Positions 43,192 through 51,424 of a stretch of DNA of 64,000 bases are shown piece after piece; positions within the stretch are counted from its first letter, which is position 1, and the number at the start of each line of letters is the position of its first letter. The stretch lies in contig NZ_CP134152.1 of the NCBI RefSeq assembly GCF_032164335.1, forward strand, positions 4,588,001 through 4,652,000, in the 5' to 3' direction. The notes below the pieces were generated by a model. It searched no databases. It saw only the letters and a list, made by a program, of their open reading frames with translations, and was not told the DNA's origin. A program made the translations under genes and the position numbers. Origin of the DNA: Winslowiella toletana. GTDB lineage: Bacteria; Pseudomonadota; Gammaproteobacteria; Enterobacterales; Enterobacteriaceae.

Positions 43192-43740
43192 ATGAAAATT
43201 ATCTTGCTCAATGCTGCCACCTTACCGATGTATCGTAGCGAGTTGGCCAGTCTGTTAATGGATGCTGTCGCCAGTAATGCTTCCGTAGGTTATCAGCAAC
43301 GATTAACGCGCGAAGCCGCGGAGAGTTACTTTCATAGCCTGCGCTCCGGGATCGCCAAAGGCGAACGGCAGCTGTGGATTGCCCGTGACGCACAAGGAGT
43401 GCGCGGCAGCATCCAGCTGGAGATCTGTCAAAAGCCAGATGGTCAGAACCGCGCAGAGATTCATAAACTGCTGGTGCACTCGCGCGTCAGACGTCAGGGC
43501 ACGGCCAAAATGCTGATCGCCGCCCTTGAGCGCAGCGCACATGATCAGCAGCGCGGCTTGCTCTGCCTGAATACGCGGGCAGGTTCAGCTTCTGAAGCTT
43601 TCTGGCGCGCCCAGGGTTATCACTGCCTCGGTGAAATTCCCGATTTCGCCAGCTCCCCCGATGGCTATTTCCATGCGTCGGTGATCTATTACAAGAGACT
43701 GTTTGCCGTTAACCAGCTGATTCCTTCAATTGCCAGTTAA
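43192..43740 (+). CDS. GNAT family N-acetyltransferase
   Basis: 182 aa, preceded by a strong AAGGAGG. The acetyl-CoA binding motif A is clear near residue 95 (KLLVHSRVRRQGTAKML, with the RRQGTA pyrophosphate loop). Motif B follows (LCLNTRAGSASEAFWRAQGY). The substrate cannot be told; amino-group acetylation of a small molecule or antibiotic is typical. A single-gene unit between the thrU promoter and coaA, absent there in E. coli. A candidate terminator follows. Confidence 0.88.
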   Translation: MKIILLNAATLPMYRSELASLLMDAVASNASVGYQQRLTREAAESYFHSLRSGIAKGERQLWIARDAQGVRGSIQLEICQKPDGQNRAEIHKLLVHSRVRRQGTAKMLIAALERSAHDQQRGLLCLNTRAGSASEAFWRAQGYHCLGEIPDFASSPDGYFHASVIYYKRLFAVNQLIPSIAS

Positions 43741-43753
43741 CAAAAGTACAAAA

Positions 43754-43795
43754 GTGCGGGCGTTGTTGCGATTGCGCCTGCACATTTATCTTTTT
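43754..43795 (+). terminator. GNAT gene terminator
   Basis: GTGCGGGCG / CGCCTGCAC stem with one G-U pair and a 12-nt loop, then ATTTATCTTTTTCC. 13 bp after the stop. Confidence 0.6.
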
Positions 43796-43878
43796 CCTTC
43801 TTTTTCACGCCTTACTGGTGTTAACCTCCTGCGCATTGTTTTCTGATATTTCTCTGAGTACGTGAACGAATTAAGGAG

Positions 43879-43950
43879 ATGGCGTTATCATGCCAGCCCT
43901 TATATAACGTGCAGATGGATAGATATTTGCTGGCAGAAGCATGCATATGA
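43879..43950 (+). other. Short open frame overlapping the coaA start
   Basis: ATG at 43879 opens a 23-codon frame (MALSCQPLYN...) whose TGA (43948-43950) overlaps the coaA ATG at 43947 (ATGA). AAGGAG lies directly against the ATG, which is too close for ordinary initiation. A second ATG at 43890 in another frame has good spacing but encodes only five residues. Whether any of this is translated is unknown. Confidence 0.3.
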
Positions 43951-44897
43951 GCAAAAAAGATTCCCTGGTGACTACGCCCTACTTAGAGTTCGACAGAACC
44001 CAATGGGCAGCATTACGTGACTCCGTGCCAATGACGCTTTCAGAAGTAGAAATTGCACAACTGAAAGGTATTAACGAAGATCTTTCGCTGGAAGAAGTGG
44101 CCGAGATCTATCTGCCTCTGTCACGTTTGCTGAATTTTTATATCAGTTCCAACGTGCGTCGTCAGGCGGTGCTCGAACAGTTTCTGGGCACTAATGGCCA
44201 GAAGGTTCCTTATATTATCAGCATTGCCGGCAGCGTTGCCGTCGGCAAAAGCACCACAGCACGCGTGCTGCAGGCGCTGCTGAGCCGTTGGCCAGAACAC
44301 AGACGCGTCGAACTGATTACTACCGACGGCTTTTTGCACCCTAATGACGTGCTGAAAGAGCGTGGGTTGATGAAGAAAAAGGGATTTCCACAATCCTATG
44401 ATATGCATCGCCTGGTCAATTTTGTTTCTGACCTGAAATCAGGCTCCTCACAGGTTACCGCGCCGGTCTATTCGCATCTGATTTATGATGTGATCCCCGA
44501 TGGGGATAAAGTGGTACAGCAACCCGATATCCTGATTCTCGAGGGCCTGAACGTATTACAGACCGGAATGGATTATCCGCACGATCCGCATCATGTCTTC
44601 GTCTCTGACTTTGTCGATTTCTCAATCTATGTTGATGCGCCAGAAGAGTTGCTGGAAAGATGGTATATCAATCGCTTCCTGAAATTCCGCCAGGGCGCAT
44701 TTACCGATCCTGACTCCTATTTTCATCACTATGCTCAGCTCTCTGAGCAGGAAGCAGTTAATATCGCGATGCAGTTATGGAAAGAGATTAACTGGCTGAA
44801 CCTTAAGCAAAATATCTTGCCCACTCGTGAACGCGCCAGCCTGATTATGACCAAAAGCGCCGATCATGCCGTGGAATGCGTACGATTGCGTAAATAG
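43947..44897 (+). CDS. coaA: Pantothenate kinase (type I)
   Basis: 316 aa from ATG 43947, the E. coli length. Phosphorylates pantothenate, the rate-setting step of CoA synthesis, with feedback inhibition by CoA. The P-loop GSVAVGKST is at 95-103. The conserved TTDGFLHPN and YDMHRL blocks follow. An ATG two codons earlier (43941) is possible. The region before the start has no clear Shine-Dalgarno, which makes coupling to the overlapping short frame conceivable. Convergent with the fimbrial adhesin gene. Confidence 0.97.
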   Translation: MSKKDSLVTTPYLEFDRTQWAALRDSVPMTLSEVEIAQLKGINEDLSLEEVAEIYLPLSRLLNFYISSNVRRQAVLEQFLGTNGQKVPYIISIAGSVAVGKSTTARVLQALLSRWPEHRRVELITTDGFLHPNDVLKERGLMKKKGFPQSYDMHRLVNFVSDLKSGSSQVTAPVYSHLIYDVIPDGDKVVQQPDILILEGLNVLQTGMDYPHDPHHVFVSDFVDFSIYVDAPEELLERWYINRFLKFRQGAFTDPDSYFHHYAQLSEQEAVNIAMQLWKEINWLNLKQNILPTRERASLIMTKSADHAVECVRLRK

Positions 44898-44912
44898 CCG
44901 TTCCCTTCAGGT

Positions 44913-44934
44913 ACCGCAGATTTCGCTCTGCGGT
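44913..44934. terminator. Hairpin between convergent coaA and adhesin gene
   Basis: ACCGCAGA / TCTGCGGT stem, 6-nt loop, without a T-run. Candidate shared 3' end structure for both transcripts. Confidence 0.5.
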
Positions 44935-44943
44935 GCTGACGCA

Positions 44944-45765
44944 TTACAGGTAAGAGATATAAATAATGCCGCTGGCGGTGTAATTTCCCGCCTGCGGCAG
45001 GCTTTTGGCTCCGAGAGTGGCTTTCAAAGTAAAACTTTGTCGCACGTTGTTGCCCTGCAGCGTAAATGTTACGCCATCCCACGCATCCTGATTATCAATA
45101 GCCAGGGTGCTGTAAAAATTTCGCCTGGCACCATCAAAATAGATTTGGCGCTCTCCCAACAGCGATTCAGCAAACACGCTGACCGTTCCGGCCAATGAGC
45201 AGTATAACTGCCCGGTAATTTCCTGAGCAGTATCATTAATCTGCACGCTACTCAGCACGCCAAAATTAATTTCCAGCGGCAGAATAACGTGGCATGACTG
45301 ATTCTCCGGCGGCAGCTCACCGCATACCGATCCCGGAAACTTTACGGCGCTGCGGGTCTCTGGTGTGGGGTGCTGAGGTTGATCGATGTAGAACATCCCG
45401 ACACAAGTGGCTTGTCGACTTTCGACGTTAAACACACCGGTATATGGGATACCTTTTGCATGTCGCCACGCTTCCATCACCTCTCTGCGGGTACGCAGTT
45501 TTTCAATACGAAGACAGTTATTATTCAGTGCGCAGGATGAATACATACTCGGTGCGTGCGAACGATACATAACGTCCAGGCCGACATAACAACTTGGCCA
45601 CTTATAGCAGGGATTTAGATCAGTTTCGTTTTCCTCCCACCCTGCCAAACGATGAACGACCTGGAGATTGTCGAACGAGAGAGGAAAGACATAAGCCCCC
45701 GCCCTCACCTGCTGCATAAACAGATTCAGCAGGATAATCATCGTCCCGATTAATTTGATTAACAT
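44944..45765 (-). CDS. Putative fimbrial tip adhesin (two-domain, PapG/MrpH-like)
   Basis: 273 aa from ATG 45765, chosen because GGAGGAG lies 7 nt upstream; the frame extends further but without support. MLIKLIGTMIILLNLFMQQVRA is a signal peptide. The mature protein has eight cysteines. Residues about 23-165 are unlike pilins and would be the receptor-binding domain. The last about 110 residues (from LPLEINFGVLSSVQIND to SGIIYISYL) look like a pilin domain ending in an aromatic/hydrophobic beta strand for chaperone donation. It is the last gene of the operon, the usual adhesin position. The PapG/MrpH comparison is inference from layout and length, and the ligand is unknown. Confidence 0.72.
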   Translation of the reverse strand: MLIKLIGTMIILLNLFMQQVRAGAYVFPLSFDNLQVVHRLAGWEENETDLNPCYKWPSCYVGLDVMYRSHAPSMYSSCALNNNCLRIEKLRTRREVMEAWRHAKGIPYTGVFNVESRQATCVGMFYIDQPQHPTPETRSAVKFPGSVCGELPPENQSCHVILPLEINFGVLSSVQINDTAQEITGQLYCSLAGTVSVFAESLLGERQIYFDGARRNFYSTLAIDNQDAWDGVTFTLQGNNVRQSFTLKATLGAKSLPQAGNYTASGIIYISYL

Positions 45766-45808
45766 TCCATTACTCCTCCGGCCATCTTTACTCACATAGC
45801 GTGGCAGC

Positions 45809-46366
45809 CTATAGGTAAGCTGCACGCAGAGTGGCGGTGGCCCTGATCTGACCGCGCGCCAGCACCGTCCCTTGACGCTTAACCGGCACCGCTTGCAGCA
45901 GCGGTGGCTGGCCAATATCTATCGATACCGGTTTGTTAATCTCCAGTGGCGCCCCATCCAGCAATACTCTTATTGCCAAATCCGGCATGTTGGTATCCAG
46001 TGCGGTGATATCAAAAGGGCTGACTGCCCCAGTCAGCGTCAATGTCACCATTGAGGCTAAGGGGGCACCGGGGCAGTCCAGCTGAAAATCGATATTTTGC
46101 CGATAATGCTGCCCGTCGACGTTTTCCGCGTTAAGGTTATCGCCAAAATCGACCGCTATCTGCTGGCCCTGATTAATGATGCAGGCAGGAGTAATCAGCA
46201 CCACACGCAGCGTTAAATTTTGCTGCGGGAGCGCATGCGCAACACTCCACACGGTAAAAATGACCGCGACAACCGATGCACTGCAGAGCAACAGGATTCT
46301 TACCAGCCAGCTGCCGTTTTTTTTGCATGGCTGCCTGTGCTTAACTCCGGGGGGATCGATCATCAT
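45809..46366 (-). CDS. Minor fimbrial subunit
   Basis: 185 aa from ATG 46366, which overlaps the chaperone stop (ATGA). An unusually long basic N-region (about 20 residues including KHRQPCKKNGSW) precedes a hydrophobic stretch LVRILLLCSASVVAVIFTVW ending at AHA, a plausible signal cleavage site. The mature part is pilin-like, with Cys pair ACIINQ...LDCPG and a C-terminal GQIRATATLRAAYL beta zipper with penultimate Tyr. It probably acts as adaptor or terminator between shaft and adhesin. An alternative start upstream at 46390 would lie deeper in the chaperone gene. Confidence 0.75.
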   Translation of the reverse strand: MMIDPPGVKHRQPCKKNGSWLVRILLLCSASVVAVIFTVWSVAHALPQQNLTLRVVLITPACIINQGQQIAVDFGDNLNAENVDGQHYRQNIDFQLDCPGAPLASMVTLTLTGAVSPFDITALDTNMPDLAIRVLLDGAPLEINKPVSIDIGQPPLLQAVPVKRQGTVLARGQIRATATLRAAYL

Positions 46367-47112
46367 TGGCTCTGCTTCGCCACCCGGCATCGGTCTGCCT
46401 CACAGCGAAATTTCAACTCAACGCGCCCACCGTAGTCATTAACGTAAGTCAGCACCGGCGCTGAGCCCAGGCTGGATAGCGAACCTCCCAGCCATGATTT
46501 ATCTCGTGGTGCAATCATTAGTGGTGCAAATCCCGTCGCCGTAGTGTTGTTATGATTGCTCCTCGCATCTACCAGCGTAATGAAGTAAGGCGTCGGATTA
46601 TCGATCTGATAGCGATCGTCGAGCCGGGTCAGCATCAGCTGCTGCTGCCACGGCGTCAGCCGCTCCGCATCACCGGGCACAATCGCGGTTGGCCGATAAA
46701 ACAGCTTAATGCTGGTTTGCAGCGCAATTTGTAAAGTATTCGGCTTGTCGCTACGCGGCGGAATTTCACGCAGATTAAAATAGAAAAGGCTCTCGCGATC
46801 CTGCGGCAGCCGTTCGGCGGCCGCTAGCGCCTGTATTTTTATCTGGCTTCTTTCACCTGGCTCAACGCGTTGAACCGGAGGCAGCACCACTAATGGCAAG
46901 CTATTTTTTTCTCCCTGCTCATCGGTTAGCCAGCCCTGAGCTAAAAAGGGCAATTGCTTATTTTCGTTACTGATACTGAGGCTGATCGCCCTGTCGCCGG
47001 CGTTATAGATAACTCTGGTGCGGTCGAGCGCAATAGCAGCCACTGCAGTGGGTATATTCAGGTTCACCAGCAAGGCGACGACCATGGTGCAGCCGGGCAA
47101 ATTGAGTTTCAT
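46363..47112 (-). CDS. Periplasmic fimbrial chaperone (PapD family)
   Basis: 249 aa from ATG 47112, where a signal peptide starts (MKLNLPGCTMVVALLVNL, cut near AVAA). A longer frame from 47175 begins inside the usher gene and lacks a signal. The G1-strand anchor Arg (ALDRTRVIYNAGD) and Lys (SIKLFYRP) are present. So is the family motif LPQDRESLFYFNLREIPP. It caps subunits by donor-strand complementation and hands them to the usher. Second after the usher in the operon, and overlapping the minor subunit by 4 nt. Confidence 0.9.
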   Translation of the reverse strand: MKLNLPGCTMVVALLVNLNIPTAVAAIALDRTRVIYNAGDRAISLSISNENKQLPFLAQGWLTDEQGEKNSLPLVVLPPVQRVEPGERSQIKIQALAAAERLPQDRESLFYFNLREIPPRSDKPNTLQIALQTSIKLFYRPTAIVPGDAERLTPWQQQLMLTRLDDRYQIDNPTPYFITLVDARSNHNNTTATGFAPLMIAPRDKSWLGGSLSSLGSAPVLTYVNDYGGRVELKFRCEADRCRVAKQSQ

Positions 47113-47161
47113 ATCACGCTGTCCATCCCTGTGACGATTATCGAATGACGGTCTAAAAAAG

Positions 47162-49681
47162 CTATCCAGCACCACCCTGCCATCGACGGCAGGGCAGACT
47201 CAACGCTGATAACGGCTGATCTGATAACGAATGCGGTATTTGTATATAGCACTGAACGCTATTGGCCCACTCGACCGACATTCGTGCTCCGGGCCGAACT
47301 CCACTCAGCCAGGCATTGCCCTCATCGCTGACCATACCGGTCTGCTGCAATTTCTCATTGCGTAGCAATGCCCCAAATGGCGGAAAATCCCCCTTATCGA
47401 GGCGGATATTGACCATCGCTTTCTGACCGGCAATGACATTGAATTTGCGATAACCGATAGCACCTTCCGTCAGAGTGGCCTGTACCACCGATCGGGTTGC
47501 TTCAATATCATCAGGCAGCGCTTCAACATCAATGCGGACGCGGTTTCGGTAATAGCTGTGCATATCCGTCAACACCGCCTTTCCAAAAGTATTGCTCCTG
47601 ACCGGGCTGCCATATCCTCTTATCGGTACATCAGCAATTCCATCCACATCAACCAGCAGCCGGGTACCACCCGATGCCGAAACGCGATGCCACGCCCCTC
47701 CTTCTGCCGTCAGGGTTGCGCCCCCCTGCGCCGATAATCCAACAGAGCGATACTGCCCTGGTTGATAGCCAGCACTGGCGCTCAGTTGCGCACTATTCCC
47801 CACATGGTTATAGAAGCCACCGATTGCTCCGCCTTGAGGCGTGTTGCCAACACTCAGCTGATAGTTACGCTGCTCGTCGATATTGCTGAAATAACCAACG
47901 CTTTGCTCGAACTGTTGATTATTGCGAGAAAGGTTAGAACTGAGTGTCGATTTCGCGCCCCAGGGCAGCGCGAATGAGATCCAGCCACCATCATCGGCGC
48001 GATCACTGAACTTATTGCGATAAACGGCCAGCGATACGCTGATATTTTTCCAGCCGGTCAGATCGAAAACGCGGGCTAAGGTCAGGTCATATCGTTCGCT
48101 GTGAGGACGATTCCAGTAACTCTGATGGCTGTAATTCAGGTAGGCATCCAGTTTCCAGCGCATCAGCTGCTGCTTAAAGGTGAGTGTATAGAGCTGCTTG
48201 CCGTGAGGATTGAGTAAATTCTCATGCTTTGCCAACAGATAATCCGACATCGTCATAAAATCGCGATCGGAAAAACGATAGCCGGCAAAGCTTAACTGGC
48301 TGGCTGATGATTCAAAACGTTTGGAATAATTAAGACGCAGGGATTCCCCGCTCAGGCTGTAATCATCAGAGACGTATGCACGCGACAGGGTGCTATCAAC
48401 AGATAATGCGCCGAGGACAGACAAATCACGTCCAATACCCGCCGACACTGCCTGATACTCTCCTCCAAGAATACTGCCACCATAAGCTGACCAGCCATTA
48501 GCAATACCCCATGATATTTCTGCACTGGTAAACAGTGGATCGGTGAGATGATGTGTAAATAGCGAAGGCCTTCCGGTAGCCAGTTTGTAACGCACCATGC
48601 CCGGACGAGTCAGGAACGGTATCGCCGCGGTATCAGTTTGAAAGTGCTGAATACTGCCATCCTGCTCTTCAACACGCACATCCAGCTTACCCGCCACCGC
48701 ATCACTGATTTCCTGAATACGAAAAGGGCCAGCAGGTACCTGAGTTTCGTACAAAATACGATTTTGCTGGCTAATCACCACCAAAGCATTAGTTCGCGCT
48801 ACTCCGGTAACTTCAGCGGCATAGCCTCGTAAACCCGGCGGTAACATACTGTCGTCTGAATTCAAACTTGCGCCAGTAAAGCGGAAACTATCAAAAATAG
48901 CTGAATCGAGGTTATCTTCTCCCAGCGTCAGACGCGCACGCAGGCTGGGTAGTGCGCGCCAGGCATAGTAGCGACTCCAGTCGACCTCATACTGACGGCC
49001 TTCCCCGCCCGGTTTTTTCTCATCATAGCGGCCTTGCCACTCAGCACGCAGGCGCCATGCATCAAGGTTAGCGCCGGTGACGCCATTGCCACTGATAGCG
49101 TAACTCTGCGTGGCGTAACGATGCTGTTCAGCGGCCTGTATATTCAGATTATAATCCAGCAGTACACCCGCAATGCCGTCGTCCCAGCGCGAAGGCGGAT
49201 CCCAGTCAGCAGTCTGAAATTCCAGCCAGTTTTGCGGAATTTTCACGGTCAGTACGCCCTGCCCCAAATCGCCCCGCACCTCCATCCCGGCAATACTCGA
49301 AATATCCAGGCACTCACCCCGGTGCCACCAGGTCAGCCGGTCCAACAGATTGGGTTTAATGGCAAACGCCACTACATCGTTGTGGGTCAGACAAGCCTGG
49401 CTATCCTCTGGGTTATCATCAAGAGGATAGAAATCAATGTTCTGCTCGGGTAATTCATGGCGATTGATCATAATGGACATTTGATAGCTCCCGGGTAAAA
49501 TAAATCCACGGCGAGAAAACTGCGCAAAATCGATATTCCCCCTGTCCTTTACATCCATCACATCCGTGTTGAAACGAATTTCATTTGCCTCTGCGGGTAA
49601 GCTATCTAGTAAAAAACCAATTAATATCGCCTTCGGCAGGCAACCAACAGCAGCAAAACGGCCATTTTTTTTATTACTCAT
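47162..49681 (-). CDS. Outer-membrane fimbrial usher (FimD/PapC family)
   Basis: 839 aa. A signal-like N-terminus is followed by the periplasmic N-domain (NEIRFNTDVMDVKDRGNIDFAQFSRRG, the chaperone-binding tail). Then comes the 24-strand barrel with plug domain (PGLRGYAAEVTGVA and VPAGPFRIQEISD near residue 320) and two C-terminal domains ending with a Cys pair (VQCYIQIP, LPCRRW). It secretes and assembles subunits across the outer membrane. It lies directly before the chaperone gene, the order of pap and K88/K99-type operons rather than fim. Length is typical. Confidence 0.93.
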   Translation of the reverse strand: MSNKKNGRFAAVGCLPKAILIGFLLDSLPAEANEIRFNTDVMDVKDRGNIDFAQFSRRGFILPGSYQMSIMINRHELPEQNIDFYPLDDNPEDSQACLTHNDVVAFAIKPNLLDRLTWWHRGECLDISSIAGMEVRGDLGQGVLTVKIPQNWLEFQTADWDPPSRWDDGIAGVLLDYNLNIQAAEQHRYATQSYAISGNGVTGANLDAWRLRAEWQGRYDEKKPGGEGRQYEVDWSRYYAWRALPSLRARLTLGEDNLDSAIFDSFRFTGASLNSDDSMLPPGLRGYAAEVTGVARTNALVVISQQNRILYETQVPAGPFRIQEISDAVAGKLDVRVEEQDGSIQHFQTDTAAIPFLTRPGMVRYKLATGRPSLFTHHLTDPLFTSAEISWGIANGWSAYGGSILGGEYQAVSAGIGRDLSVLGALSVDSTLSRAYVSDDYSLSGESLRLNYSKRFESSASQLSFAGYRFSDRDFMTMSDYLLAKHENLLNPHGKQLYTLTFKQQLMRWKLDAYLNYSHQSYWNRPHSERYDLTLARVFDLTGWKNISVSLAVYRNKFSDRADDGGWISFALPWGAKSTLSSNLSRNNQQFEQSVGYFSNIDEQRNYQLSVGNTPQGGAIGGFYNHVGNSAQLSASAGYQPGQYRSVGLSAQGGATLTAEGGAWHRVSASGGTRLLVDVDGIADVPIRGYGSPVRSNTFGKAVLTDMHSYYRNRVRIDVEALPDDIEATRSVVQATLTEGAIGYRKFNVIAGQKAMVNIRLDKGDFPPFGALLRNEKLQQTGMVSDEGNAWLSGVRPGARMSVEWANSVQCYIQIPHSLSDQPLSALSLPCRRWQGGAG

Positions 49682-49804
49682 TGGATAATTTCTTATTCGT
49701 TATCCACTTCAGTAATCCCTTACTGCCATTGTTTTCACCGCAAGAAGAGTGAAGAATCAAATTCCGGGCTGACATCGAGTTATTAACGATTACTTTTACG
49801 TGAT

Positions 49805-49839
49805 AATGGGCATGTGACATTGCGCTTCACATGCCCATT
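49805..49839 (-). other. Stable hairpin between major pilin and usher genes
   Basis: Perfect 13-bp stem AATGGGCATGTGA / TCACATGCCCATT with a 9-nt loop. It starts 6 nt after the major-pilin stop. No T-run follows, so it is more likely an mRNA 3'-stabilising or partially terminating structure than a full terminator. Confidence 0.75.
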
Positions 49840-49844
49840 CCTGT

Positions 49845-50378
49845 TTATGGATAGGCGAGTGTGAAACCAGCAATACTTTGGAATTCTCCAGGAATAATTG
49901 TAGCGGAAGCACCGCCACCCTGAAGAAACGCGCTATAAACCAGCGTGTTATAACCATTCAGCAGTGTTTGCGGCGTCGTCGGAACGCCTAACTTTATTTT
50001 GTTATTACTGCCATCATTCATCACGATGCTGGCACCGCTGGCAGTCCCGCTAATTCCCAGACTATCCGGGTCATATGCAGATACTGAGCCAGAGAAGGTG
50101 GTTTGTACGGTTTTCAGCGTGCTGATATCGCAGTTTTCAAGTTTGATTTGGAATGGGCGTGGTACGGAGGTGCCATTCTTGCCGTTAGCGGCCAGTGCAA
50201 CATTCGACACCTGCCCGAGATCAACGGTCTGATCGACTGTATCAGGGCTAATTGAACAGGGTGAGTCAATAATCGCTCCATTAAACGTCACTTTACCATG
50301 ACCGGCATCGGCGGCATCGGCGACAGAAACAGAACCAAATATCATCACTGCGGTCATCATGATCTTATTAAATTCCAT
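49845..50378 (-). CDS. Major fimbrial subunit (type 1 pilin-like)
   Basis: 177 aa from ATG 50378 (a GTG one codon before is possible). Signal peptide MEFNKIMMTAVMIFGSVSVADA, then mature GHGKVTFNGAIIDSPCSIS with the first pilin Cys; the second is in LENCDIS. A conserved C-terminal strand FTLAYP carries the penultimate Tyr of chaperone-usher pilins... here Tyr-Pro ends the chain. The protein forms the polymerised shaft. First gene of the five-gene fimbrial operon and followed by a strong hairpin, which fits higher expression than the downstream genes. Confidence 0.9.
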   Translation of the reverse strand: MEFNKIMMTAVMIFGSVSVADAADAGHGKVTFNGAIIDSPCSISPDTVDQTVDLGQVSNVALAANGKNGTSVPRPFQIKLENCDISTLKTVQTTFSGSVSAYDPDSLGISGTASGASIVMNDGSNNKIKLGVPTTPQTLLNGYNTLVYSAFLQGGGASATIIPGEFQSIAGFTLAYP

Positions 50379-50962
50379 CACTTCTTATCCTTTTTAAATT
50401 CAATCACAAGATTTACTTTCACTTTAAAAAATGAACATATAGATTTTGATATGTGTGTATTTTTAAATGGCAAGCACGAGTGAACGTCTTAACAACTGCC
50501 ATACAAGTGATTATAAAGAAACAATCTGATGACAGAATGATGGCATCGTGAACGATTATCCGGTATTCAGCGATAAAACTACTTAAACGAAGAATCCTTC
50601 TCCGCCCATAGTCTTAATTCAGATTGTCATTAAAACCTTACAAAGAAGAAATAGGATTTAAAAGTAATATTTTCTCAGCAGTTAAATACGAAATTTTTCA
50701 CTTAACAGATTAATATAGATAATTCATTGCGACATAACAGGTCGCGAAGATATACTAGCCAGCACAAAACACTATACATTTAATTTTTAGTAAAATATTA
50801 GTTCCTTAAAATCATTTACAGTCTACAATATCCGGCATAGCTGACCATTTAAAGGATAAAAAATCCGTCAGATATTTTCATAAATAACTGTTTGGAAAGG
50901 GATTTTAAGAACTATCTTAATAAGTTTTTGTGCTAATTCACATGACAAGGAGTTCACTATTT
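50379..50962. promoter_or_regulatory. AT-rich divergent control region of the fimbrial locus
   Basis: 584 bp without a gene, visibly richer in A+T than the flanking genes, as expected of H-NS-silenced acquired DNA. A perfect TATAAT on the minus strand at 50510-50515, 132 bp before the pilin ATG, is a candidate -10 but has a poor -35. I see no GATC between 50365 and 50962 and no obvious inverted repeats of the fimS type, so neither Dam/Lrp nor inversion switching is supported by the sequence. Confidence 0.55.
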
Positions 50963-51343
50963 ATGAGAAATGGAAATTTACATTTACAGCATTTTGTCTC
51001 AGGACTTTTGCCGCATGCGGAAGATGTCATTACCTGGCAGGGGGCGAAAAAAAAACCGGCAACAGAAACAATCAGCCGAGGTAAAAAGCGCAATATTCTG
51101 CTTGAGGAGCTTTATAATGCTCTGCTCAAGCGCTGTCAGAAGTTGCCGCCACCTGCTTACGAGGAGTGGATTAGCACAAGGGTACTGGCTGAAGATTGTG
51201 AGATGGGTATATATCAAACGCGCAGTATTCTGTTAAAACTGGTAGAGCAACAGCGTGTGATTGTTACCCCAGCGCCAATAGCTAACTCATTGAGATGGTA
51301 TGCGCTAATTAAGGACGGTTCGACAGAGTCAGCGGGAAAGTAA
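50963..51343 (+). CDS. PapI/FaeA-like fimbrial regulator
   Basis: 126 aa from ATG 50963, with AAGGAG 10 nt upstream. The central part (residues about 45-115) reads as a winged helix: a helix ELYNALLKRCQKL, then ISTRVLAEDCEMGIYQTRSILLKLVEQQRVI and a wing ending LRWYALIK. This resembles PapI/FaeA-type regulators (AEIAEAL...YQARYYLLLLEKEGMV). The N-terminal about 40 residues and the short C-tail are extra; PapI itself is about 77 aa. Divergent from the pilin operon, as papI is from papBA. Regulation of this operon is inferred from position and fold. Confidence 0.7.
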   Translation: MRNGNLHLQHFVSGLLPHAEDVITWQGAKKKPATETISRGKKRNILLEELYNALLKRCQKLPPPAYEEWISTRVLAEDCEMGIYQTRSILLKLVEQQRVIVTPAPIANSLRWYALIKDGSTESAGK

Positions 51344-51390
51344 TCTTTTATTACTTTTGGCGGCAAAACTACCTGTTGCGACTTTCATTC

Positions 51391-51414
51391 ACTGGAGGCT
51401 GAAGAGCCTCCAGT
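51391..51414. terminator. Hairpin between fimbrial regulator and birA
   Basis: Ten-bp stem ACTGGAGGCT / AGCCTCCAGT with loop GAAG between two convergent genes; no clear T-run on either side. Confidence 0.5.
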
Positions 51415-51424
51415 TGGGTCGGTC

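Noticed and set aside
50298..50483. 61-codon frame overlapping the pilin start on the plus strand
   Set aside because: Mostly antisense to the signal-peptide region of the pilin gene and lacking a ribosome site.
50379..50962. fim-type invertible promoter element
   Set aside because: I looked for a pair of inverted repeats flanking a promoter and for a nearby site-specific recombinase gene, and saw neither.
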